Below are positions 8,511 through 17,253 of a stretch of 64,000 nucleotides of DNA, piece after piece. Below the pieces are notes generated by a model. The model did not search any database, was not told where the DNA came from, and worked only from the letters and a program-made list of their open reading frames with translations. Positions within the stretch are counted from its first letter, which is position 1. Every line of letters starts with the position of its first letter. Made by a program: the position numbers and the translations under genes. The stretch is from Curtobacterium sp. BH-2-1-1 (GTDB taxonomy: Bacteria; Actinomycetota; Actinomycetes; Actinomycetales; Microbacteriaceae), in contig NZ_CP017580.1 in assembly GCF_001806325.1 (NCBI RefSeq), positions 1,364,001 through 1,428,000 of the forward strand, written 5' to 3'.

Positions 8511-8774
8511 TCAGTGGAAGTCGTTGCCGTCTCCTTCACCCGGGGTCTTGTGACCACCGAGCATGTCGTTGTCGTCCTGGTCGCTCGTCGACGCGAGCTG
8601 CAGCATCGCGAGGACGACCACGACGACGATGAACGCGATGCCGAGGAAGATCGCGGCGAGCTGGAGCTCACGCGTGGCGAGCAGCACGACGAGCCCGGTG
8701 AAGACCGCGACGATCGCGGAGATCCCGAGGAGCTCGACCGGGCGCAGGCGGTCGCGACGGCTGGGGGTGGTCAT
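8511..8774 (-). CDS. small two-helix membrane protein
   Basis: An 87-residue protein with two hydrophobic helices (about residues 14-32 and 38-60), a basic start and a Gly/Asp-rich soluble tail (NDMLGGHKTPGEGDGNDF). Its ATG overlaps the stop codon of the upstream membrane protein (ATGA), so it belongs to the same operon. I do not recognise a family. Its position between two multi-spanning proteins suggests a membrane role, but nothing more can be said. Confidence 0.75.
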   Translation of the reverse strand: MTTPSRRDRLRPVELLGISAIVAVFTGLVVLLATRELQLAAIFLGIAFIVVVVVLAMLQLASTSDQDDNDMLGGHKTPGEGDGNDFH

Positions 8775-9430
8775 GCGTGTGGTGCTCCGTCCGGGGTTGC
8801 GGCCGGGGCCGCCGTTCCCCACTTGTGCGAGAGGCCGGCGATCACGTGGAAGACCGCGGTGATGGCGAGGTAGGCGCCGAGCAGGCCGACGAGGACGATC
8901 GAGGCGTCCAGCGTGCCGGTGACCCGCTCGACACCGCCGAGCTCCTGCGAGTAGTCGGGCGGCGTCACCAGGAAGGCGACGGCGAGCAGCAGCGTCAGGC
9001 CGCCGACGGTCGTCCAGTCGCGCGCGAACGGCGAACGCCCACGGGCGCGGAGCCCCTGCGTGAGCTCGAGCGCCCCGGTGAGGACGGCGAAGGCGACGAC
9101 GACCGCGATGAACGCCGGCAGGCCGAGGCCGTTGCACGCGAACGCGGCGACCGCGGCGACGAGGGTGATCACCGCCTGCAGGAGGGTCGTCCGGCGCGAC
9201 CGTCCGTCCGCCGGGAGCCGAGTCGCGCCCGCGAGCAGCAGCACGAGTCCGTCCACCGCCGCGAACCCACCGAACAGCAGCAGGCCGTAGCCCGCCGCGT
9301 GGTTGGACGAGAAGGTGATGACGATGGCCACGATCGCGGCTGGCACAGCCCGGAGGACGGGGATCGGCCAGTACCGCGCGCGCTGGCCGGAGTCGTCCAC
9401 GGAGTCGGACACGAGACCTCTTTCGGGCAT
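8771..9430 (-). CDS. multi-spanning membrane protein, DUF308/HdeD-like
   Basis: A 219-residue protein with about six hydrophobic helices, including repeats of the type AAGYGLLLFGGFAAVDGLVLL and VLTGALELTQGLRAR. This resembles the HdeD/DUF308 group of small integral membrane proteins, though I am not certain. ATG 9430 is taken as the start. GTG 9412, six codons later, has AGAGG just upstream and is an alternative. It heads a unit with the two-helix protein and the DHA2 exporter. Confidence 0.75.
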   Translation of the reverse strand: MPERGLVSDSVDDSGQRARYWPIPVLRAVPAAIVAIVITFSSNHAAGYGLLLFGGFAAVDGLVLLLAGATRLPADGRSRRTTLLQAVITLVAAVAAFACNGLGLPAFIAVVVAFAVLTGALELTQGLRARGRSPFARDWTTVGGLTLLLAVAFLVTPPDYSQELGGVERVTGTLDASIVLVGLLGAYLAITAVFHVIAGLSHKWGTAAPAATPDGAPHA

Positions 9431-9464
9431 GCGGATCGTGGTTCGATCCTACCGCCGCACGGTG

Positions 9465-9497
9465 CAGCGGCCGACCGCGCGGGGCGATCGGCCGCTG
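9465..9497 (-). terminator. hairpin downstream of the lectin gene
   Basis: CAGCGGCCGA (9465-9474) and TCGGCCGCTG (9488-9497) pair perfectly around 13 bases. It is 34 bases past the stop of the wall-anchored protein on the minus strand and upstream of the next gene at 9430. GC-rich and without a T-run. Confidence 0.55.
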
Positions 9498-9530
9498 AGG
9501 ATGCTCGAACCAGCAGGCGTCGGCGAGGGG

Positions 9531-11501
9531 TCAGCGGGGCGTCGACCCGACCTCGTCCTCCGCCGCACGTCGGCGCGCACGCCGCCGCGCGAGCCACCAG
9601 CACGTCGCCCCGGCCGCCACACCGACGGCCGCCACCGCCGCGACCACGCCGAGGTCCTCCGTGCCGGTGTAGGCGAGCGCTCCGGTCCGGGCCGGCCCGG
9701 CGTCCCCGCCGTCTCCACCGTCCCCTGCGGGACGGGCCCCGCGGTCGTCGGGCGCCCGGTCGCGCGGACCCGTGTCAGCGTCCCCGCCGTCACCCGGCCC
9801 GTCGGGGCCGCCGTCGCCGCCGTCACCACCGCCGTCGCTGCCGGGGACCACCACGATCCCGACGCCCGGCGAGGGGTCGCCGCCGTCCGGATCGCTCGGC
9901 GACGTCGCGGTCGCGACGTTCACCACGTCCGACCCGTCCCCGGAGTACGCCGGGTCGAGCTGCGCCCGGACTCGGAACGACACGGTCTCCCCCGCGGCGA
10001 GCGCGGCACCGGAGCGACAGGTCACGTCCTGCCCCTCGGCCGTGCAGTCGTCCGGCGACCCGACGAACCGCATCGCACTCGGCAGCTCGTCGACCGCCCC
10101 GACGTCCTCGGCGGTACCCGGGCCCCGGTTGCGGGCGGTGATCGTGTACTCGACCTCGTCACCGGGCTCGACCGCGGTCGAGGGGGACACGGACTTGTCC
10201 GTCTCGACGTGTGCGTCCACCCGGGCAGCGACCGTGGTGCTCGCCGCCGAGGTGTTGTCGTCCTCGTTCGTGTCGGCGGTGCGGGGCGCCGGTCGGATCG
10301 TGGCGACGCTCTCGAGCGTGCCCTCGGCGTCGTCGGCGGTGCGGCCGCGGATCGTCACCGTGGCCGTCCCGTCGCGCGGCAGGCCGAGATCGGTGGCGAC
10401 GTCGCCGGTGCCCGATTCGGTCCCGCACGACGACCCAGCGGCCGCCGAGCAGGTCCACGTGACGTCGCGCAGGGCGTCGGGCGCGTCGACCTCGAGCGCG
10501 CTCGGGTCCGACGCGTTCACGCCGGCGTTCCGTGCGGTCACCGTGTACTCGACGTCGGCACCCGCCGGGACGCTCGGCGCGAGGTCGTGCGTGACGGCGA
10601 CGTCCGTCGGGGTCCAGACGCGCAGGGCGTCGACCTCGTGCACGTTGACGTGGCTGCCCGTCGCCCCCGCGAAGCCGAGGCGGAGCGTGCTCGGCAGCGG
10701 TGCCTGGCCGTCGCCGTGCAGGGGGACCCGGTCGAGCACGGTCCGCATCCGGTCCCCGTCCTGCAGCCGGACGGTGACCGCGAGTTCTCCGGCGTCACCG
10801 GGGAGCAGGGTTACGCGGACCTTCCGGAGCGTCGCCCCGGCGGTCTCCGTGCCACCGGGAGCGGGGGCAGCGCCGACCCAGCGGTAGCCGAGCACCCCGT
10901 CGCCGGAGCCACGGATCGACACAGTGTCCGGGCGCGCCCCGGGACCGGAGTAGTTGATCGGCGTCGAGAAGTTGCCGTAGTGGTCGACCGCGATGCCCGC
11001 GAAGCCGCCGGGCACCCCGGGCAGGTCGCAGGAGAGGCCACCGCCCTGGGACGTCTCGCGTCGGCACGCGTACCCGAGCCCGGCCCCGAACGACCCGACG
11101 CCCTGCTCGGCGGCGCCGTCCGCGAGGAACAGCAGCAGGCCGTCGGCACCCGGGTCGTCCACGTCGCGGTACATCGCGTAGCTGAACTCGATCTCGAGCC
11201 CGAGGTCGGACGGGAACGTGTCCTGCATCGACCACGCTCCCGCCTGGTCCTTGACGTCGTCGGTCAGCCGGAGCCGACCGTCGACGATCGCCGCGTCGCC
11301 GTGCAGGGCGCCGCCGGCAGCGGTGGAGAACTGGTTCTCGTAGGGGAAGGCGAGCTCGTCGGCCGAGGAGGCCGACGGCACGAGGCCGGGTGCCGCGAGG
11401 ACACCGAGCGCGGTCAGGACGGACGCGACGGCCGCGACGCGGCGGAGCCGGCGTGACCTGGCGGGCGGTCGACCGCCCGGCGGGGTGTTGGGAGCTGTCA
11501 T
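9531..11501 (-). CDS. cell-wall-anchored protein with L-type-lectin-like and DUF11 domains
   Basis: A 656-residue surface protein. A signal peptide occupies about residues 1-47 (Arg-rich start, cleavage near SASSADE). About residues 48-280 have the FSTAAGGALHGDA and DGLLLFLADG pattern of legume-lectin-type carbohydrate-binding domains. Two DUF11 immunoglobulin-like repeats follow (SVPAGADVEYTVTARNAG and AVEPGDEVEYTITARNRG). Then comes a Gly/Asp/Pro-rich spacer and a sortase signal LAYTG, a hydrophobic helix and an Arg-rich tail. It would be covalently attached to the wall and bind glycans; the ligand is unknown. No sortase gene is in the window. Confidence 0.88.
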   Translation of the reverse strand: MTAPNTPPGGRPPARSRRLRRVAAVASVLTALGVLAAPGLVPSASSADELAFPYENQFSTAAGGALHGDAAIVDGRLRLTDDVKDQAGAWSMQDTFPSDLGLEIEFSYAMYRDVDDPGADGLLLFLADGAAEQGVGSFGAGLGYACRRETSQGGGLSCDLPGVPGGFAGIAVDHYGNFSTPINYSGPGARPDTVSIRGSGDGVLGYRWVGAAPAPGGTETAGATLRKVRVTLLPGDAGELAVTVRLQDGDRMRTVLDRVPLHGDGQAPLPSTLRLGFAGATGSHVNVHEVDALRVWTPTDVAVTHDLAPSVPAGADVEYTVTARNAGVNASDPSALEVDAPDALRDVTWTCSAAAGSSCGTESGTGDVATDLGLPRDGTATVTIRGRTADDAEGTLESVATIRPAPRTADTNEDDNTSAASTTVAARVDAHVETDKSVSPSTAVEPGDEVEYTITARNRGPGTAEDVGAVDELPSAMRFVGSPDDCTAEGQDVTCRSGAALAAGETVSFRVRAQLDPAYSGDGSDVVNVATATSPSDPDGGDPSPGVGIVVVPGSDGGGDGGDGGPDGPGDGGDADTGPRDRAPDDRGARPAGDGGDGGDAGPARTGALAYTGTEDLGVVAAVAAVGVAAGATCWWLARRRARRRAAEDEVGSTPR

Positions 11502-11599
11502 GCCCCGATCGTCGCGACCGGAGGGTCCCCGTCAGGCGGGCATCGGCCGATCTGTGGAACGCGTCCCCGCGCCTCCTGGCTGTGGAGGAAGAGTCCGGC

Positions 11600-13237
11600 T
11601 CAGCGCAACCAGACGGTGGTCTCCCCGGGGAGCACCCCGTCGCCGAGCGGACCGGACGACACGACGACCTCGCCGGCGGGCAGCTCCACCGGCTCGGTCC
11701 CGAAGTTCGTGACGGAACGCCACCCGTCGTGCCGCGCGAACGCCACGACCCCGTCCGGCGCCTCGATCCACGCGAGGTCCTCGCCCCGCTGCAGGTCCCG
11801 TCGGGCAGCGGTCGCCGCGCGGTACAGGCAGAGGGTCGACGCGGGGTCGCCGTCCTCCGCCTCGACCGAGGACGCGCCGAAGTCGGCCGGCTGCGGCAGG
11901 TGCGGTGCGACCGCCCCGAACCCGAACGACGGCCCGGACGTGGTCCACGGGATCGGCACGCGACACCCGTCCCGCCCCTTCACGGTGTGCCCGGTGCGGA
12001 TCCACTTCGGGTCCTGCAGCGCCTCGTGCGGGATCGCCGCGGCTTCTTGCAGCCCGAGTTCCTCGCCCTGGTAGACGTACGACGAACCGGGCAGCGCCAG
12101 CATCAGCAGCGTCGCCGCCCGCGCCCGCCGGAGCCCCCGTGCACGATCGAGCGACGGTGTCGTGCCGTCGGTCATGAGCCACGCATCGGTGTCCGTGCCG
12201 TCCGGCAGGCCGTACCGGGTCGCGTGCCGGACGACGTCGTGGTTCGACAGCACCCAGGTGCTCGACGCGCCGGACTGCGCCGACGCCGACAGGTTCCGGT
12301 CGATGATGCCCCGGAACGCCGCGTCCTCGAACGGCGCCTCGAGCAGGTCGAAGTTGAAGGCCTGCCCGAGCTCGGTCGGCCGGGCGTAGAGCACGCGGCG
12401 CGGCGCGGGCGCCCAGGCCTCCGCCACGGCGGCTCGCGGCGGGTCGTACTCGTCGAGCACCCGGCGCCACGCCGCGAAGATCTCGTGCACCTCGTCGCGG
12501 TCGTAGAGCGGGTCGGAGCCGTCGAGCGGCAGGTGGTGCTCGTCGGACGGACGGTACGGGGTCGACAGGTCCTTCGCCAGGCCGTGCGCGACGTCCACCC
12601 GGAAGCCGTCGACCCCGCGGTCGGACCAGAAGCGCAGCGTGTCCTCGAAGTCGGCACGGACCTCCGGGTTCGACCAGTCGAGGTCCGGCTGCTCGGGCGC
12701 GAACAGGTGCAGGTACCACTGGCCGTCGGGCACGCGGGTCCAGGCGCTGCCGCCGAAGTTCGACACCCAGTCGCTCGGCGGGAGCGACCCGTCGGCACCG
12801 GCACCGTCCCGGAACACGTACCGAGCGCGCTCGGGCGAGCCGGGGCCCGCGGCGAGCGCGGCACGGAACCACGCGTGCTCGTCCGAGGTGTGGTTCGGGA
12901 CGATGTCCGCAATCAGCCGGATGTCGTGCTCGTGGAGGGCACGGACCAGTGCGTCGAAGTCGTCGAGTGTGCCCAGGCGATCGTCGACGTCCCGGTAGTC
13001 GGCGACGTCGTAGCCGCCGTCCGCCAGCGGGGAGGGGAAGAACGGCGACAGCCAGACCGCGTCGACGCCGAGCGACGCCAGGTAGGGCACGCGGCTCGTC
13101 ACGCCCGCGAGGTCGCCGAGCCCGTCGGCGTCCGTGTCCGCGAAGCTCCGCGGGTAGACCTGGTAGACGACGGCGTTCCGCCACCAGTCCGGGTCGGTCG
13201 TGCGGGGCGTGCTGGCCGGCGTCCGAAGCGTGCTCAC
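11600..13237 (-). CDS. GH13 alpha-glucosidase / oligo-1,6-glucosidase family enzyme
   Basis: A 545-residue cytoplasmic glycoside hydrolase of family 13 with the (beta/alpha)8 barrel order intact. It starts with DPDWWRNAVVYQVYPRSF and has DIVPNHTSDEHAWF. The likely nucleophile Asp is in DGFRVDVAHG (about residue 214), the acid/base Glu in AVAEAW (about 273) and the third Asp in LSNHDVVRH (about 334). It should split terminal alpha-glucosidic bonds in malto- or isomalto-oligosaccharides. GTG 13237 follows TACGTT by six bases (leaderless). It is divergent from the FMN reductase and not in an obvious operon. Confidence 0.9.
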   Translation of the reverse strand: MSTLRTPASTPRTTDPDWWRNAVVYQVYPRSFADTDADGLGDLAGVTSRVPYLASLGVDAVWLSPFFPSPLADGGYDVADYRDVDDRLGTLDDFDALVRALHEHDIRLIADIVPNHTSDEHAWFRAALAAGPGSPERARYVFRDGAGADGSLPPSDWVSNFGGSAWTRVPDGQWYLHLFAPEQPDLDWSNPEVRADFEDTLRFWSDRGVDGFRVDVAHGLAKDLSTPYRPSDEHHLPLDGSDPLYDRDEVHEIFAAWRRVLDEYDPPRAAVAEAWAPAPRRVLYARPTELGQAFNFDLLEAPFEDAAFRGIIDRNLSASAQSGASSTWVLSNHDVVRHATRYGLPDGTDTDAWLMTDGTTPSLDRARGLRRARAATLLMLALPGSSYVYQGEELGLQEAAAIPHEALQDPKWIRTGHTVKGRDGCRVPIPWTTSGPSFGFGAVAPHLPQPADFGASSVEAEDGDPASTLCLYRAATAARRDLQRGEDLAWIEAPDGVVAFARHDGWRSVTNFGTEPVELPAGEVVVSSGPLGDGVLPGETTVWLR

Positions 13238-13340
13238 GTCGCCAACGTACCGACGATCCACGGGACCGGGAATAGGGGTCCACGCGCACGCATTGGTTGT
13301 CGATGACACCTTTCCGTCACAGAACCAGTAAGGATCCCCG

Positions 13341-13898
13341 ATGACGAACGTCCTCGCCCTCGTCGGCAGCCTCCGCGCCGAGTCCATCAACCGCAAGCTC
13401 GCCGAGGCGGCTGCGCACCACGCCCCGGAGGGCATCGAGCTGTCGACCTTCGACGGCATCGTCGACCTGCCCTTCTACAACGAGGACATCGACGGCGACA
13501 CCCCGCCCGCCTCGGCCGTCGCCTTCCGCGACGCGGTCGCCGCCGCCGACGCCGTCCTGCTCGTCACCCCCGAGTACAACGGCACCATCCCGGCCGTCCT
13601 GAAGAACGCGCTGGACTGGGGTTCGCGTCCGTTCGGCGCCTCGCCGCTGTCCGGCAAGCCGCTCGCCGTCATCGGCTCGGCCTTCGGCCAGTTCGGCGGC
13701 GTCTGGGCGCACGACGACGCCCGCAAGGTCGCCGGGATCGCCGGCGCGAAGGTCCTCGAGGACGTCAAGGTCGCCATCCCGCAGTCGGTGGTCCGGTTCG
13801 CCGAGACCCACCCGCGCGAGGACGCCGAGGTCACCACGCTCGTCCAGGGCGCCCTCACCGCGCTCGCCGAGGCGACCGAGGAGCAGGCCGCAGCCTGA
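13341..13898 (+). CDS. NAD(P)H-dependent FMN reductase
   Basis: A 185-residue flavodoxin-fold protein. GSLRAESINRKL near the N-terminus binds the FMN phosphate, and TPEYNGTIPAVLKNALDWGSR is the signature of the NADPH-dependent FMN reductase / quinone reductase family. It reduces flavins, quinones or azo compounds with NAD(P)H and is cytoplasmic. The ATG has AAGGA seven bases before it. It ends 20 bases before a perfect 46-bp palindrome that probably terminates it. Its physiological acceptor is not readable. Confidence 0.9.
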   Translation: MTNVLALVGSLRAESINRKLAEAAAHHAPEGIELSTFDGIVDLPFYNEDIDGDTPPASAVAFRDAVAAADAVLLVTPEYNGTIPAVLKNALDWGSRPFGASPLSGKPLAVIGSAFGQFGGVWAHDDARKVAGIAGAKVLEDVKVAIPQSVVRFAETHPREDAEVTTLVQGALTALAEATEEQAAA

Positions 13899-13917
13899 CG
13901 ACGTCACGCACGTGACG

Positions 13918-13963
13918 ACGGACGGGAGGCGCGGTGCGGGCCCGCACCGCGCCTCCCGTCCGT
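13918..13963. terminator. perfect 46-bp palindrome, GGAGGCGCGG family
   Basis: The two 23-base halves (13918-13940 and 13941-13963) are exact reverse complements with no extra loop bases. It lies between the FMN reductase and the MarR gene. Very similar palindromes lie at 17177-17217, 20249-20284 and 45126-45157. Confidence 0.75.
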
Positions 13964-13997
13964 CCACGGGTGCGGGAGACCGCATCCCGTGAGATCC

Positions 13998-14029
13998 CTA
14001 GACGCTCTAGCAACGAGACGGGCTACCCT
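13998..14029 (+). promoter_or_regulatory. promoter and probable operator of the MarR gene
   Basis: CTAGA-CGC-TCTAG (13998-14010) is a perfect inverted repeat over the expected -35 region. TACCCT (14024-14029) lies seven bases before ATG 14037. Binding there would block transcription, so autorepression by MarR is likely. Confidence 0.55.
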
Positions 14030-14036
14030 GAACGCC

Positions 14037-14549
14037 ATGTCCACGCAGGAGATCACGGAAGCGTCCGGGTACTGGTTCCCCGATGACGACGCGACCCAGC
14101 GGGGCGTCACCGTCCTGAACGCCCTCCGCCGGTACCGCGCCGCCGAGACCGCGATGCGTCGACGCACCCGCGACTCGATGGGCATGGGCGAGACCGACCT
14201 GCTCGCGGTGCGCTTCCTGTTGCAGGCGCAGCGCGCCGGACGCACCGTGAAGCCGAAGGACCTGGCGGCGTACCTCAAGATCTCGTCGGCCTCGACCACG
14301 ATCCTCATCGACCGCCTCGTGAAGTCGAACCACGTCCGCCGCGACCCGCACCCGACCGACCGCCGCGCGCTCGTGATCACCCCGACCACCGAGACCGACG
14401 AAGAGGTCCGTGCGACCCTCGGCATCATGCACCGTCGGATGATGGGCATCGCCGAGGGCCTCTCCCCCGAGGACGCCCGCGTCGTCGCCGTGTTCCTCGA
14501 GCAGATGCGCTCCGCCGTCGACCAGGTCGACCCCGCCGTCACGCACTGA
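14037..14549 (+). CDS. MarR family transcriptional regulator
   Basis: A 170-residue winged-helix regulator. The DNA-binding part is at about residues 60-125: LKISSASTTILIDRLVKSNH is the recognition helix region and RDPHPTDRRALVITPT the beta wing. The start at ATG 14037 follows a -10 hexamer by seven bases. The following Dps / SDR / oxidoreductase unit, 92 bases downstream on the same strand, is a possible target together with its own gene. The ligand is unknown. Confidence 0.88.
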   Translation: MSTQEITEASGYWFPDDDATQRGVTVLNALRRYRAAETAMRRRTRDSMGMGETDLLAVRFLLQAQRAGRTVKPKDLAAYLKISSASTTILIDRLVKSNHVRRDPHPTDRRALVITPTTETDEEVRATLGIMHRRMMGIAEGLSPEDARVVAVFLEQMRSAVDQVDPAVTH

Positions 14550-14641
14550 TCGGACCACGGGGGACGCGTCCTCTGAGCGGACGTCCTGCCGCACCGCGTA
14601 GACCGGTCTGGTACCGGTCACCAACGCGGAAGGAACCGATC

Positions 14642-15148
14642 ATGCACGCATCGGACAAGCTCGCCAAGAACCTCCAGGCGGTCCTCGTGGACCTCATCGA
14701 CCTGCACCTGCAGGGCAAGCAGGCCCACTGGAACATCCTCGGGACCAACTTCCGGGACCTCCACCTCCAGCTCGACGAGATCGTCGACGCCGCACGTGAG
14801 TTCGCCGACGACACCGCCGAGCGCATGCGCGCCCTGTACGCGGTCCCGGACGGCCGCTCGAGCACCGTCGCGGCGTCGAGCCACCTCGACCAGTTCCCCG
14901 AGGGCGAGATCACCACGCACGACGCCATCGACCAGGTGACGCTCCGCCTCTACCAGGCGACCGGCACCATGCGCGACGTCCACGACGAGGTCGACGAGGA
15001 AGACCCGACGACGGCCGACCTGCTGCACGGCTTCATCGAGCGCCTCGAGCAGCTCGCGTGGATGGTCTCGGCCGAGAACCGCGCACCGAGCACCCCGCTC
15101 GCCTCGGCCACCACGCCCGCGGTCGCGGACGCCTCGGCGCACGCGTAG
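14642..15148 (+). CDS. dps: Dps family DNA-binding ferritin-like protein
   Basis: A 168-residue ferritin-fold protein with the Dps ferroxidase residues in place: QAHWNILG (His), then LQLDEIVDAAREFADDTAERM (Asp and Glu). It should assemble into 12-subunit shells that oxidise and store iron and shield DNA from peroxide. An Ala/Ser/Thr/Pro tail follows the last helix. The ATG has GGAAGGAA eight bases upstream. It is the first gene of a unit with an SDR dehydrogenase and an FAD reductase. Confidence 0.92.
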   Translation: MHASDKLAKNLQAVLVDLIDLHLQGKQAHWNILGTNFRDLHLQLDEIVDAAREFADDTAERMRALYAVPDGRSSTVAASSHLDQFPEGEITTHDAIDQVTLRLYQATGTMRDVHDEVDEEDPTTADLLHGFIERLEQLAWMVSAENRAPSTPLASATTPAVADASAHA

Positions 15149-15158
15149 CGGCCACCAG

Positions 15159-15959
15159 GTGGACCTCGGGATCCAGGGCAAGACCGCCCTGGTCTTCGGC
15201 GCGGACTCCGGCATCGGCTGGAACACGGCTCGCATCCTCCTCGCGGAGGGTGCGACCGTGGTCGTGTCGGACCTCGACCAGTCGCAGCTCGACAACAGCG
15301 CCGACCAGCTCGAGGCGCCGTACGGCAGGCTGCACGCCTTCGCCGCGGACGTCACGAGCGCCGCGAGCCTGGCCGACCTGCACACCAGGGTGCGCGACGC
15401 CGTCGGCGAGATCGACATCCTCGTGCAGTCCTCCGGCGTCACGGGCGCCCAGGGCCTGTTCCACGAGATCGACGAACAGGGATGGCTCGACACCATCGAC
15501 GTCGACCTGATGGGGCCGGTGCGGATCACGCGTGAGTTCATCGGCGACCTGCGCCAGGGCGGCTGGGGTCGCCTCGTCTACCTCGTGTCCGAGGACGCGT
15601 CGCAGCCGTACGACGACGAGCTCCCCTACTGCGCGGCCAAGGCCGGGGTGCTGTCCTTCGCGAAGGGCCTCTCCCGCACCTACGCGAAGGAGGGCCTGCT
15701 CGTGAACACCGTGTCGCCGGCGTTCATCCACACGCCGATGACCGACGCGATGATGAAGAAGCGCGCCGAGGAGACCGGCCAGACCTTCGACGAGGCGATC
15801 GCGTCGTTCCTCGACGACGAGCGCCCGTACATGGAGCTGCAGCGTCGCGGCGAACCGGAGGAGGTCGCGAACGTCATCGCGTTCCTCTGCTCCGACCTCG
15901 CCAGCTTCGTGAACGGCTCGAACTACCGGGTCGACTCCGGCTCGGTCGCAACGATCTAG
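15159..15959 (+). CDS. short-chain dehydrogenase/reductase
   Basis: A 266-residue classical SDR starting at GTG 15159, ten bases after dps. The cofactor motif is GADSGIG (residues 15-21). The SSGVTG stretch replaces the usual NNAG, and the catalytic YxxxK is in PYCAAKAG. The C-terminal NGSNYRVDSGSVATI fits the fold. The substrate is unknown. The unusual NNAG variant suggests a specialised subgroup. It lies between dps and an FAD-dependent reductase, hinting at a stress-linked redox role. Confidence 0.88.
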   Translation: MDLGIQGKTALVFGADSGIGWNTARILLAEGATVVVSDLDQSQLDNSADQLEAPYGRLHAFAADVTSAASLADLHTRVRDAVGEIDILVQSSGVTGAQGLFHEIDEQGWLDTIDVDLMGPVRITREFIGDLRQGGWGRLVYLVSEDASQPYDDELPYCAAKAGVLSFAKGLSRTYAKEGLLVNTVSPAFIHTPMTDAMMKKRAEETGQTFDEAIASFLDDERPYMELQRRGEPEEVANVIAFLCSDLASFVNGSNYRVDSGSVATI

Positions 15960-15967
15960 GAGACGCC

Positions 15968-17161
15968 ATGACCGACTTCCGCTACCTCGTCGTCGGCGGC
16001 GGGATGGTCGCCGACGCCGCTGCCCGCGGTGTCCGCGAACTCGATGCCGACGGCTCGATCGGCATCATCAGCGAGGACGTCGACCGGCCGTACGCCCGGC
16101 CGGCGCTCTCGAAGAAGCTGTGGACCGACCCGGACTTCAGCTGGGACGAGAAGGTCGACCTGCACACCGAGGAGACCGGCGCGACGTTCGTGCTCGGGAC
16201 CGCGGTGACGGCGATCGACCGCGCGGCGAAGACCGTCACGACCTCGGACGGGCACACCCACGGCTACGAGCGACTGCTCCTCGCGACCGGCGGCAAGCCC
16301 CGCGGGCTCCCCGGGCTGTCGCCGTCCGACCGGGTGCTCGACTACCGGAGCGCCACCGACTACCGACGCCTCCGTGAGCTCGCCGACGCCGGGGCCCACG
16401 TGGCCGTCGTCGGTGGCGGGTACATCGGCACCGAGATCGCGGCCGGCGTCGTGCAGAACGGCGCCCGGGTGACGCTCGTCGACCCGGACGAGGTCGTCGG
16501 CGGCCGGATGTTCCCGGAGGACCTCGCCCGGGCGTTCCAGCAGCGCTTCGTCGACCACGGCGTGGAGCTCCGGCTCGGGCGCCGGGTGGACCACGGGTCC
16601 GAGCACGAGGGTGGCGTCACGCTGACCCTCGACGACGGGTCCGAGGTGTCCGCCGACGCGGTCGTGGTCGGACTCGGCATCGAACCGGCGACCCGGCTCG
16701 CCGCCGACGCCGGGCTCACCGTCCGGGACGGCATCGTCGTCTCCTCGACGCTCCTCACCGACGACGACTCGGTGTTCGCCGCTGGCGACGTCGCCGAGTA
16801 CCCCGACCGGATCCTCGGCACGCGCCGGGTCGAGCACGTCGACAACGCCCAGCAGCAGGGCCGGCAGGCGGGGCGCAACCTCGCCGACGCCGACGAGACC
16901 TACGACCACACGCCGATGTTCTACTCCGACGTCTTCGACATGGGGTACGAGGCGGTCGGGCAGGTCACCACGAAGCTGCGCACCGTCGAGGACTGGCAGG
17001 ACCCGACGGTCACAGGTGTCGTCTACTACCTCGACGACGACGACCTCGTGCGCGGCGTCCTGCTCTGGAACGTCTGGGACAAGACCGACGAGGCCCGCAA
17101 GGTCCTCGCCGAGGCCCACGCGCTCACGCCGGACATGCTGATCGGGCGCATCACGCCGTAG
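15968..17161 (+). CDS. FAD-dependent pyridine nucleotide-disulfide oxidoreductase (ferredoxin reductase-like)
   Basis: A 397-residue flavoprotein. The FAD motif is VVGGGMVADAAARG at the N-terminus, the NAD(P)H motif is VAVVGGGYIGTEIAAG (about residue 148), and the second FAD contact is SVFAAGDVAEY (about residue 268). This arrangement is that of rubredoxin/ferredoxin reductases and AIF-like proteins. It has RPALSKKLW early, as in that family. GGAG lies six bases before the ATG, and the gap to the SDR is eight bases, so it is the last gene of the dps unit. The electron acceptor is unknown. Confidence 0.9.
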   Translation: MTDFRYLVVGGGMVADAAARGVRELDADGSIGIISEDVDRPYARPALSKKLWTDPDFSWDEKVDLHTEETGATFVLGTAVTAIDRAAKTVTTSDGHTHGYERLLLATGGKPRGLPGLSPSDRVLDYRSATDYRRLRELADAGAHVAVVGGGYIGTEIAAGVVQNGARVTLVDPDEVVGGRMFPEDLARAFQQRFVDHGVELRLGRRVDHGSEHEGGVTLTLDDGSEVSADAVVVGLGIEPATRLAADAGLTVRDGIVVSSTLLTDDDSVFAAGDVAEYPDRILGTRRVEHVDNAQQQGRQAGRNLADADETYDHTPMFYSDVFDMGYEAVGQVTTKLRTVEDWQDPTVTGVVYYLDDDDLVRGVLLWNVWDKTDEARKVLAEAHALTPDMLIGRITP

Positions 17162-17176
17162 CGTCGCGTCCACCCT

Positions 17177-17217
17177 GGAGGCGCGGTGCCGGCTGACGAG
17201 ACCGGCACCGCGCCTCC
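17177..17217. terminator. convergent hairpin, GGAGGCGCGG family
   Basis: Arms 17177-17192 and 17202-17217 are perfect reverse complements around a nine-base loop. It lies between the FAD oxidoreductase (plus) and the hydrolase gene (minus), so it can terminate both. Confidence 0.7.
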
Positions 17218-17253
17218 TGTGGGTCGCGTCCGTCCGCGGGCCGGCCCGCGGGA

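Noticed and set aside
9700-9850. Low-complexity CCGTCG/CCGTCC triplet run
   Set aside because: It is the Gly/Asp/Pro-rich wall spacer of the lectin protein, in frame throughout.
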